Below are positions 25,860 to 32,085 of a DNA stretch of 43,832 nt, piece by piece. Under the pieces are notes generated by a model. It saw nothing but the letters and a program-made list of their open reading frames with translations. It was not told the DNA's origin and ran no database searches. A program made the translations under genes and the position numbers. Origin of the DNA: a virus; IMG/VR virus record IMGVR_UViG_3300028883_001006, positions 1 through 43,832 of that record; one strand, written 5' to 3'. The stretch's first letter is position 1. Every line of letters starts with the position of its first letter.

Positions 25860-26502
25860 TAGCCTTCTTCTCAAGCAATATTTGTTTGCGGGTTTTCCAT
25901 GCCCGCCGATAATCGTGATCTTCAAAAAGTTTCGAAAACCCCGTAATATGCTTTAGGCGAAGAAGCTCTTCCGGCTCCATGTATAACTCGTTGCAGATGT
26001 CCTCGTCCGACCAGCCGTTGTCCAGCATAGAGAAAACAAGATGTGACATACCACCGACAGAGTGTTTCCCGCGAGCCCTGTTATGACGAACCGTCGAAGC
26101 CATTCGGTCATTGATGTCTTTGTCGATAACCACAACCGGAAGATATCCGTTGCAACTGTCGCGAATGTCCGGATTAGATTTCATGACATGGGATCGGTGA
26201 AACCCGTCAACGATGATGTATTTGTCCTGGTCAGCATCGTAGATAGTAACTACCGGCTGGGTGTAGCCGTCGTGTTTGATCGAGGTGTAAAGCAGTCCCA
26301 TCTCCGTCGAAGCAACGCTGTTCGGGTTGTAATCGTTCGCCTGCACCTGATCCACCGGTATCCAGCGAACCCTGTCCACAGGTTGCGTCCCCTGCGGAGA
26401 AAGCTCGTGCAGAAGCGATTTAATCTTCTCAATCGTCCGAACCTTGTCTTCCGCCGCCGAGACGGCCTCTCGAATCTTTTGGAATATATCTTTCGTATCC
26501 AT
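25825..26502 (-). CDS. ibrB: IbrB-like ParB-domain protein
   Basis: The product is 225 aa. The ParB/sulfiredoxin-like domain contains KYIIVDGFHRSHVMK (residues about 94-108) and continues with RARGKHSVGGMSHLVFSMLD and a C-terminal LRLKHITGFSKLFEDHDYRR, a pattern I recognise from IbrB proteins. IbrB is found beside IbrA in prophages and regulates host genes in E. coli; its molecular activity is not established. AAGGAACA precedes ATG 26502, and the gene overlaps ibrA by 74 nt, so the pair is a unit. It directly precedes the terminase genes. Confidence 0.82.
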   Translation of the reverse strand: MDTKDIFQKIREAVSAAEDKVRTIEKIKSLLHELSPQGTQPVDRVRWIPVDQVQANDYNPNSVASTEMGLLYTSIKHDGYTQPVVTIYDADQDKYIIVDGFHRSHVMKSNPDIRDSCNGYLPVVVIDKDINDRMASTVRHNRARGKHSVGGMSHLVFSMLDNGWSDEDICNELYMEPEELLRLKHITGFSKLFEDHDYRRAWKTRKQILLEKKANGQAKANRRTN

Positions 26503-27628
26503 TGTTCCTTAACTCCACTTTGTCGCCTCGCGCCCATTTCCGGAAGAAATGAGCCTCTGGCGAGCGTTCCCAGTTTGATAGTTTCGTGAATTCAAAGTCG
26601 TTTGCCAGAATCGAGTTCACTTGCGTCTTGTAAAGCTGGTCCGGCTCGTTCATTAATCGATACCGTTTGTCCAGCCTCGCGAACTCCTTGCGGAAAGACG
26701 CCCTTAGCTTCGGGTCCAGGATCAGATTTTCGAGAAGATGATCGCGGTATTCCTTCCAGTCTTTGAACATCGGAGGAAGCTCGTAAACGTAATAGTTCTC
26801 CTTGTTCATCTGATTCGCCGTGTTTAAACCGGCAAGCCTCGTCGATATCCGGTTCCATGTCTTCGGCTCGATCTCCTGAAGGAAAAAGAGCGTGTTAATC
26901 GCTGTTTCGTGGTGAACGTTCGATACTCGCATATTATTGGTCGGTATCCCATGCTGATACATGTAGTCATACAGTTTGCAATACGGCCAGCCGTGTTCGT
27001 GAATCGCTTTCCAAACGTCCTTGAAGCTCCAATCGTATATCGGATAGAAGGAATAATGTTCGCGGTTCTTCGCAAACTTCTTGCCCCAGGTGATGTGCTT
27101 ATATGTCGCGCTCGCCGTCAGAGCCAGAAACCGTGTCGGAGACTCTTCCGTTCGAACTCCGGCCAGATAGCATACTTTTTGACCCTGGAACTCGACCTTC
27201 AGAAAATTGCCGAACATCTCCTTGAATCGTTCCGTGCCGTAGCGATTAACCTTGATGCTGTTTGGTTCCTTTGGGCGTATCCAATGTTCCTTTTTCGACT
27301 CGTCCCAGCAATGGAGCCAGGGTTCGATAGGAGAGGTCGCATTGAATAGGCGAAAAGGCATCTGAAGCCACAAAGGTTCAACGTCCGGGTGGGTCATAAT
27401 CTCGCGAATGGTCGTGATAACCGAATCCCACTCCGCTTCCTGATCCAGAAACAGAACCTTCAGAGGTAAACGGTTCTTCTCGCGGGCGACCTTCAGAGCA
27501 AGGTTGAAAATAACCGTGCTGTCCTTGCCACCCGATACACTCGCAATTACCACGGGGAATTCGTCGAAGATATATCGAATCCGATCCAGAGCCGCCTCGA
27601 GAACATTCTGTTTAAGGAATATTCTCAT
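26429..27628 (-). CDS. ibrA: IbrA-like PAPS-reductase family protein
   Basis: The product is 399 aa. The N-terminal PP-loop ATPase domain of the PAPS reductase superfamily shows VIASVSGGKDSTVIF (PP-loop SGGKDS, residues 32-37). The DUF3440-type continuation includes YLAGVRTEESPTRF, YPIYDWSFKDVWKAI and YKTQVNSILANDFEF. IbrA-type proteins occur with IbrB and resemble, at the N-terminus, DndC of DNA phosphorothioation. No classical ECGLH reductase cysteine signature is seen, so an adenylation or thiolation role rather than sulfate reduction is inferred. It overlaps the upstream glycosyltransferase by ATGA. Confidence 0.85.
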   Translation of the reverse strand: MRIFLKQNVLEAALDRIRYIFDEFPVVIASVSGGKDSTVIFNLALKVAREKNRLPLKVLFLDQEAEWDSVITTIREIMTHPDVEPLWLQMPFRLFNATSPIEPWLHCWDESKKEHWIRPKEPNSIKVNRYGTERFKEMFGNFLKVEFQGQKVCYLAGVRTEESPTRFLALTASATYKHITWGKKFAKNREHYSFYPIYDWSFKDVWKAIHEHGWPYCKLYDYMYQHGIPTNNMRVSNVHHETAINTLFFLQEIEPKTWNRISTRLAGLNTANQMNKENYYVYELPPMFKDWKEYRDHLLENLILDPKLRASFRKEFARLDKRYRLMNEPDQLYKTQVNSILANDFEFTKLSNWERSPEAHFFRKWARGDKVELRNNGYERYIPKDSRGRLGGGRQGSDD

Positions 27629-28155
27629 GGCATGAAAGTAGGTGAACTGCGGTCTTTCGCTCGAGGACCAAGTAATGAAGGTCCAACAACATGCTGGACC
27701 AACGAAGGAACATGAATAAAGTAGCCCAGCTTCTTTGAAATCAGATAATCTCTTATCACAAGATCAAATCCGGTTGGGTGCTCTTTTAACCTGTGCCAGT
27801 TGGCCGCATATGTCGAAATCCTTTTACCGTGTCCGGAGGGAAGCCAGAATCCAACGTTGTAGATCCACGACGAGGGAGGCATTGAGTATATGCCGGGCGG
27901 CATCTTCTTCCGAGAGAAAAACTGAACAAACCACTCTGAACGTAGTTTCTCCGTTTTCTCAAGAAAGCCGTTTGTCAACCTGGCATCATCTTCGAAAAAG
28001 AAGCCTCCACAATCAATCGCCTCAAGTGCCCTTCGGAATGTCGTCATAGGGTAACCCTGACATTCAACTACAACCGCATTAGGGAAAACAGACAGAAGGG
28101 CATTTAGCGTTCCTTCTCTTTTCCCTGGAACATGTTGGATTACTGCTTCAGGCAT
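27625..28155 (-). CDS. Glycosyltransferase-like protein
   Basis: The product is 176 aa. A DxD-like acidic motif FFFEDDARLTNGF near residue 52, KPPGIY-like substrate loop (KMPPGIYSMPPSSWI) and the C-terminal HVPSLVQHVVGPSLLGPRAK match small family-25-like GT-A-fold glycosyltransferases found in phages. The sugar and acceptor are unknown; candidates are phage DNA or a virion or host surface molecule. It overlaps the ParB-like gene by 8 nt and ibrA by 4 nt, a tight cassette. Confidence 0.65.
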   Translation of the reverse strand: MPEAVIQHVPGKREGTLNALLSVFPNAVVVECQGYPMTTFRRALEAIDCGGFFFEDDARLTNGFLEKTEKLRSEWFVQFFSRKKMPPGIYSMPPSSWIYNVGFWLPSGHGKRISTYAANWHRLKEHPTGFDLVIRDYLISKKLGYFIHVPSLVQHVVGPSLLGPRAKDRSSPTFMP

Positions 28156-28840
28156 CGATGTCTCTTTTCTGAAGATAAAAGGACTCGCCGCAGGAAGGAC
28201 AAGTTACTTCAACAAGACCCGATTCATCGTCGGAAAATTGTCCCATTAACTTTTCATTGGCTTTAGCCATATCCTCCGCAGAGAAGTCAACATTGGCCTG
28301 TGTAGGGTCAAGGTTCGGGGAAAAGTCGATATCCATGTTCGGTATCTCCCAATCCTCGAAACCTGGAATTCTTAGTTCGCCGTCGAACTTGAATTCCCCC
28401 AATATCTTGTTCAGAGCAAACTCGTCCCACGAGGCAAGCTCGCCGGCACGGTTATCGACTATCGCCCGGCGCAAAGCCTTCGTGTCGTCGTCGTTTACCC
28501 AGTGAACAAGCGCCTTCTCCCAGCCCAACTGCTTCATAGCCTCAAATCGGCCGTTGCCGATTATGATACGACCAGTCGAGCGCTGGACTACAAGCGGAGA
28601 ATGCTGTTCGAATTCCTCGAGGGAGGCCTTGATCGTGTCGATGTTATGTTCGTCGTGAAGGCGAAGATTCGCGGGGTCGGGGATCAAACGGTCAAGTTCA
28701 ACCATCTCGATGTCCCAAATCTCCTCCACGCCGGTTCCAGAATTCTGTTCGGTAGGATTCGCAGATTTCTTATTACGGGGTTTAGTTATCAATGAGCCGT
28801 TTCCGGACTTGTCCGGAGAGGTTTTCTTCCGAGGAGCCAT
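28148..28840 (-). CDS. ParB-like nuclease-domain protein with C-terminal Cys motif
   Basis: The product is 230 aa. A basic N-terminal tail precedes the ParB/Srx-like core (ELDRLIPDPANLRLHDEHNI, then STGRIIIGNGRFEAMKQLGW). After the core it has a HxxW-containing helical section and ends with a zinc-ribbon-like VTCPSCGESFYLQKR. The family binds or cuts DNA or uses NTPs. It opens the cassette with the glycosyltransferase-like gene, ibrA and ibrB. AAGGGAAATATGTA precedes the ATG. Confidence 0.82.
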   Translation of the reverse strand: MAPRKKTSPDKSGNGSLITKPRNKKSANPTEQNSGTGVEEIWDIEMVELDRLIPDPANLRLHDEHNIDTIKASLEEFEQHSPLVVQRSTGRIIIGNGRFEAMKQLGWEKALVHWVNDDDTKALRRAIVDNRAGELASWDEFALNKILGEFKFDGELRIPGFEDWEIPNMDIDFSPNLDPTQANVDFSAEDMAKANEKLMGQFSDDESGLVEVTCPSCGESFYLQKRDIDA

Positions 28841-29070
28841 TACATATTTCCCTTCTCGAAAAACCCACCCTTGACAAGCCGGACTTCCGGCTATATTTTA
28901 ACTCCGTTGTCGAGACGGGGGCGAGCAGGTTTTCCTGTCTGTCGATGGTCGCACATCGAGAGTTTCGGGGAGGTATCAGCTCCCTGGAATCGTCCCTGTT
29001 AGCTACTTAAATCTAATAAAGAGCGTCAAAATCTATCCCTGGTGGATATACATAATCACAGCGGTTCTCG
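28841..29070. other. Gene-free stretch with a hairpin and a rightward promoter-like sequence
   Basis: No convincing gene on the minus strand is seen between the ParB-like gene and the small protein at 29071. Bases 28877-28892 form AGCCGG-ACTT-CCGGCT. On the plus strand TTGACA (28871-28876), a 17-bp spacer and TATTTT (28894-28899) resemble a promoter pointing right, toward an uninterrupted plus-strand frame with a membrane segment ending at 29225 (see findings). Confidence 0.4.
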
Positions 29071-29274
29071 TTATCGGAAGCTACGCCGCTTTCGTAGTCC
29101 TTGCCGGTGATCTCTGGCGTCCTCGCTTCCCACGCACACAATCTCGCCCCGAGGCGAAATCCCAACACGATCCGAAAAAGCCAAAGCCCAACGACGGGAA
29201 AACTCGTCGTCGGGAACCAAAATAGGCCGCGGTCTGTCGCCTTTGCCTGTGCTATGTCCGTCGTGAAATACCAT
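29071..29274 (-). CDS. Small conserved-type phage protein
   Basis: The product is 67 aa from ATG 29274 (a TTG at 29280 is possible). The stretch GHSTGKGDRPRPILVPDDEF followed by SRRWALAFSD is reminiscent of very short phage proteins with a GKGD-x-RP-x-P motif and a terminal W/F helix; they are common in tailed phages and have no known function. The region after it is basic and less typical. There is no strong ribosome site. It lies between the tRNA and the ParB-like gene. Confidence 0.55.
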   Translation of the reverse strand: MVFHDGHSTGKGDRPRPILVPDDEFSRRWALAFSDRVGISPRGEIVCVGSEDARDHRQGLRKRRSFR

Positions 29275-29332
29275 AATCAAAATGGTGGGGGCTCCGGTGG
29301 TCGGGCTCAGGGTGCACCTTCACCCCCATGTT

Positions 29333-29408
29333 TGGTGGCAGGGGCCGGACTCGAACCGGCGACCTCGAGGTTATGAGTCTCGCGAGCTACCAACTGCTCC
29401 ACCCTGCT
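29333..29408 (-). tRNA. tRNA-Met (CAT), initiator-like, phage-encoded
   Basis: A 76-nt cloverleaf with encoded CCA. The acceptor is 5'-AGCAGGG / CCCTGCC-3', with position 1 an A opposite C72 (unpaired end). D arm GAGC/GCTC carries the A11:U24 pair typical of initiators. The anticodon loop CTCATAA reads CAT. T arm GCCGG-TTCGAGT-CCGGC. The anticodon stem is CGAGA/CCTCG, with an A31-C39 mismatch instead of the GGG:CCC of normal initiators. It is closest in layout to bacterial initiator tRNA yet altered. A protein-like reading through it on the plus strand is an artefact. Confidence 0.88.
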
Positions 29409-29529
29409 ACAATTATCAAAAAGAACCTCAAAATCGGGGCGCCTCGTTAGCCCTTCCCAGTCTATTCGAAGCACCCCAGTCAACCACCAACCTTAAGGAG
29501 CAATGTGAAGACTTTCGCCTTCAGTGTAA

Positions 29530-29557
29530 AAAATACCCTGTTTTAAGGCGATGTCAA
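29530..29557 (-). promoter_or_regulatory. Promoter ahead of the tRNA and late genes
   Basis: TTGACA (29557-29552), 16-nt spacer, TATTTT (29535-29530) on the minus strand, predicted start near 29523, with no gene until the tRNA at 29408. It probably starts the transcript for the tRNA, the ParB/IbrA/IbrB cassette and the packaging and structural genes. Confidence 0.65.
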
Positions 29558-29565
29558 GAGAACCA

Positions 29566-29581
29566 CCCCAGCCGGCTGGGG
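29566..29581. promoter_or_regulatory. Perfect 16-bp palindrome just upstream of the late promoter
   Basis: CCCCAGCCGGCTGGGG reads the same on both strands. Its centre is about 50 bp upstream of the predicted start point, a position used by activators and some repressors, and it directly follows the stop codon of the zinc-ribbon gene. As a hairpin it could also end the early transcript, although no T run follows on the minus strand. Confidence 0.55.
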
Positions 29582-29755
29582 TCATCGAAGTGTTGACCAC
29601 GATATATTGTGGGCTGTGGATATTTCAGAGGTTTGCACAAGATACCCACAATCGCTACACTTGTAAATACGTAAAGCTTCAAAGGAATCCGCATTATCGC
29701 TATGGACATCCTTATCGTTCAGCTTCATCTTGCCGCCGCACTTTGGACACTTCAT
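29582..29755 (-). CDS. 57-residue zinc-ribbon protein
   Basis: The product is 57 aa, starting MKCPKCGGKMKLND and ending STAHNISWSTLR. Two CxxC knuckles (residues 3-6 CPKC, 33-36 CSDC) about 27 residues apart make a zinc ribbon. ATG 29755 overlaps the RusA stop as ATGA and has GGAGGAAGA ahead, so translation is coupled. Such small zinc ribbons in phages bind nucleic acid or an enzyme partner; a role with RusA or in transcription is only inferred. It is shorter than usual ORF-calling cut-offs. Confidence 0.75.
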   Translation of the reverse strand: MKCPKCGGKMKLNDKDVHSDNADSFEALRIYKCSDCGYLVQTSEISTAHNISWSTLR

Positions 29756-30201
29756 TCTTCCTCCATTTCCTCGATCTCTATCTCGATCCTCGGCGTATCG
29801 CCGAAAACCTTCCGCGTGTTGTCCACCGCTACGACCTGCTTGTCGTCCAGGAACACCACGCCGTTCATAGCGTCGAAAAGCCCTTTCATCAGATTGTCCG
29901 TCAGATCCGGCTTCTTCGTTACGAACGTCGGCGCGCTGTCTTTCAGCAACCCCGAATATTTCCCCGTCCGGAAATGATGTTGCGGACGCGGGAAAACAAA
30001 GAGCACCCGCCGAACCGCCACCGGTCCATCGATAGGCTTATGTCCCGCCGGCAACTGCTGAACGATCTGCGCTCGAAGATTCGCTTGCCCTTTGCGAACC
30101 TTCGCCGAAGTGTATGTATGCCCCTGCCGCGTTACCCGCATCGACTGCTTGGCGAAAGGAACCCCCAAAATGGTGAATGATAGTTGCGTCGAATTAGGCA
30201 T
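29752..30201 (-). CDS. RusA-type Holliday junction resolvase
   Basis: The product is 149 aa. The diagnostic region KKPDLTDNLMKGLFDAMNGV (about residues 96-115), with its acidic residues that hold the metal ion, followed by FLDDKQVV, is the RusA signature. RusA dimers resolve Holliday junctions and branched replication DNA before packaging. It overlaps its upstream neighbour by 8 nt, in the recombination part of the early operon. Confidence 0.9.
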   Translation of the reverse strand: MPNSTQLSFTILGVPFAKQSMRVTRQGHTYTSAKVRKGQANLRAQIVQQLPAGHKPIDGPVAVRRVLFVFPRPQHHFRTGKYSGLLKDSAPTFVTKKPDLTDNLMKGLFDAMNGVVFLDDKQVVAVDNTRKVFGDTPRIEIEIEEMEEE

Positions 30202-30718
30202 CGTCGGCCTCCTTTACAAATTTGCTCATTATTGCGTCCGAATACTCAATGGCCTGGCTAAGCTCCTCGCTCTGATAAGACTCATCATATCCATCTTCAC
30301 ACCAATATTGGATATCGTTAACATCGCGGACTATTTCAGTAATGTTTTTTAAGGCTAAAAGTGCTTCCAGAAATAGCCTTTTCTTGCTCTTCTTGACCTC
30401 AGTGCCCGGGGCTATTGCTTCGGCATCCTCCTCGCCCGTGGGGGCGGTTGTCGGATTAAAAAGCACGTAGCAATCGCTTCTACTGTCCCGTCCGCACTCT
30501 GCACTTTCGCAATGTTGACACTCTTGCGAGTCAGGGTCGTATTTGTGGAGTTTCGCCGGATAGGTTTCGTCGAGGTGGTATAGCTCGTCGCAGGTGGGAA
30601 ACTCGTCTAAACTACATCCGCACGGGTCGTCGAGGTCGTATAGGCAACAGACGCCGTCAGCGCCAATCTCGCGACAGTGCGCTTTGATAATTTCGATTGC
30701 GTTCATTTTTTTACTCAT
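30194..30718 (-). CDS. Cys-rich protein of unknown function
   Basis: The product is 174 aa. The first half carries many Cys and His (CCLYDLDDPCGC, CDELYHLDE, CQHCESAECGRDSRSDC), in spacings that could bind two zinc ions or an iron-sulfur cluster. The second half is helical and acidic (KKRLFLEALLALKNITEIVR). The TAPTGEE segment is shared with the upstream gene. The start could also be the Met at residue 5. No family is recognised. Confidence 0.62.
   Translation of the reverse strand: MSKKMNAIEIIKAHCREIGADGVCCLYDLDDPCGCSLDEFPTCDELYHLDETYPAKLHKYDPDSQECQHCESAECGRDSRSDCYVLFNPTTAPTGEEDAEAIAPGTEVKKSKKRLFLEALLALKNITEIVRDVNDIQYWCEDGYDESYQSEELSQAIEYSDAIMSKFVKEADDA
30426..30449. repeat. 24-bp direct repeat, copy 1
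   Basis: Identical over 24 bp to 30724-30747. Contains CGCCCGTGGGGGCG, which can fold into a short hairpin, and encodes the TAPTGEE segment in both genes. Confidence 0.7.
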
Positions 30719-30719
30719 C

Positions 30720-30971
30720 TCATTCCTCCTCGCCCGTGGGGGCGGTTAGTTGTTCTTCTTCAATTTCCTTAGGATGTTTGCACGTTACGAATTGACGCCC
30801 AAAGTTGCAGTAAACTTGATACGGACACCCACAACAGAGCACCGATCCCACGTTGGCAGGTCCCCCGTCCGAACCAACAGCGCCGAAAGGACAGGGCGTC
30901 TTCGACCGGGTCCGCGTCTCATCTACCTCGAATGAGATGCTCTGACAGTTATCGTTATTCTTTCTGGCCAT
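30720..30971 (-). CDS. Small Cys-rich protein of unknown function
   Basis: The product is 83 aa from MARKNNDNCQSISFEV at 30971 (CAGGAGGTAGGACT ahead; a longer frame is rejected). It has Cys at PCPFGAVG, LCCGCPYQVYC and TCKHP, enough ligands for one metal site. It ends LTAPTGEEE, which is repeated inside the next gene. This suggests that the two genes share an origin for that segment. Function unknown. Confidence 0.65.
   Translation of the reverse strand: MARKNNDNCQSISFEVDETRTRSKTPCPFGAVGSDGGPANVGSVLCCGCPYQVYCNFGRQFVTCKHPKEIEEEQLTAPTGEEE
30724..30747. repeat. 24-bp direct repeat, copy 2
   Basis: Second exact copy of 30426-30449, at the 3' end of the small Cys-rich gene, 298 bp away. Confidence 0.7.
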
Positions 30972-30975
30972 AGTC

Positions 30976-31530
30976 CTACCTCCTGTCCTTCGGTTCGATC
31001 CACTCCATACCAATTGCCGCGAAATAATCCGTCTCCTCCGGCGTCGGTATCAATACCAAATCCTCCTGATCACCGAAAAGCCCGGGGCTCTTCTCCACGC
31101 GAAACAACTGACCATCCGCACATCGCAACCCCTTCTTCGGCAGTCGATTCATTATCCGTTGGTTAAATTCCGAACTTCCCGTCCGTATCGCGAGGATCAC
31201 TCCCCACTGCGCCGGCGGAAGAACTACGAACACATCGAACTTGATCCATTGCCCTTCGGCTTCCGCGAACTTCTCGCGTTGGAAGAAACGCGGCCCGTTG
31301 CAACAGTCCTGAGTCAGCCTCCAGAAACCGTCTCTATCCATAGCATCTCGCATTGAATAGAACTTGACCTCGTTCTCCGGCGACGGCTGGCATACCAACT
31401 CGATATCCTTAACCTCGTCCTTCTCCCGCCGAATCGATCCGGCAATGACACATTTCCCAGGTTCACAAAACGGGGCGAATTTCGCCTTCGCTTCTTCGGC
31501 CCAGTTTCGGCCCACTTCCAGCCCAATCAT
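30976..31530 (-). CDS. Family-X (Pol beta-like) nucleotidyltransferase
   Basis: The product is 184 aa. The nucleotidyltransferase palm pattern is visible: VIAGSIRREKDEVKDIELVC (Gly-Ser at the start, catalytic acids D and E in KDIEL) and a third acid in IKFDVFVVL. The thumb-like GVILAIRTGSSEFNQRIMNR matches the Pol X pattern that reads the template strand. It has no N-terminal 8-kDa lyase domain, like viral minimal Pol X. It may be a repair, gap-filling or template-independent polymerase. AAGGAGGATAT precedes ATG 31530. Confidence 0.8.
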   Translation of the reverse strand: MIGLEVGRNWAEEAKAKFAPFCEPGKCVIAGSIRREKDEVKDIELVCQPSPENEVKFYSMRDAMDRDGFWRLTQDCCNGPRFFQREKFAEAEGQWIKFDVFVVLPPAQWGVILAIRTGSSEFNQRIMNRLPKKGLRCADGQLFRVEKSPGLFGDQEDLVLIPTPEETDYFAAIGMEWIEPKDRR

Positions 31531-32062
31531 ATATCCTCCTTAGATGTTGTATTTATAGGGTTTTACGGCGAATAGGAATTTTCGCTGGGCCGAAGCAAAA
31601 AACGCGGCCCAAAAACGGCCCAGCCGTAATAGTCCACCAGATAAGCAGTTACGTATCAATTGGGCCAAAGTTCGGCGATTTCCGTAGGGGAGAGCTATAA
31701 AGAACCTTTTAATTTGGCCACTTGAAAATTCCAATATGACCCCCGTAAGATTCGAGCTCTTCGGCCCAACTGGGGAAAATCCCCCAGTTTTATCGCGCGT
31801 AGGTCTGTTCAAAAAGTCAAGAAAATCTTGACAAAAGGAAGGTCGATCACTGGCGAAAAATAAAAAGTTCTCTACCTCCCTTGAGATTTTGGAAAACTTT
31901 GGCCCAGTAAGCGCATAAACTGTTATTTTGTGGGCAGTTACAGCTGGGCCGAACTGAAAAACCATGTTTGGCCCACTTTTTGACTTTGGCCCACCCTTCC
32001 GCAGACCATTTATTATAGGGGCTTTGCGAAAAGGCTTCCTGGGCCGTTTTTGGGCCAAACTT
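31496..32062. repeat. Cluster of TTYGGCCCA repeats in both orientations
   Basis: About 13 copies of TTYGGCCCA-like sequences or the complement TGGGCCRAA lie in this 570-bp stretch: two in tandem from about 31498 and others near 31584, 31606, 31615, 31660, 31761, 31899, 31944, 31967, 31984, 32039 and 32051. The rest of the stretch is AT-rich. They fall partly in the frame of the small ORF and at the start of the nucleotidyltransferase gene. Confidence 0.65.
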
Positions 32063-32085
32063 TCTTTCATTCTTCCGTCAATCAT
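31540..32085 (-). CDS. Doubtful ORF through the TTYGGCCCA repeat region
   Basis: An open frame of about 181 codons starts at ATG 32085 (8-nt overlap with the primase stop). It ends with a stop that overlaps the ribosome site of the next gene, which is the operon pattern for real genes. The product is basic and of odd composition (MIDGRMKESLAQKRPRKPF, then recurring GPK units such as VGPKSSNL and TGPKFSK that come directly from the GGGCC repeats). It could be a genuine low-complexity DNA-binding protein, or the frame may be open by chance across a repeat-rich regulatory segment. Confidence 0.35.
   Translation of the reverse strand: MIDGRMKESLAQKRPRKPFRKAPIINGLRKGGPKSKSGPNMVFQFGPAVTAHKITVYALTGPKFSKISREVENFLFFASDRPSFCQDFLDFLNRPTRDKTGGFSPVGPKSSNLTGVILEFSSGQIKRFFIALPYGNRRTLAQLIRNCLSGGLLRLGRFWAAFFASAQRKFLFAVKPYKYNI

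Noticed and set aside
29282-29596. A plus-strand ORF with WQGPDSNRRPRGYESRELP
   Set aside because: This is the well-known false translation through a tRNA; here it runs antisense over the tRNA-Met at 29333-29408 and the late promoter.
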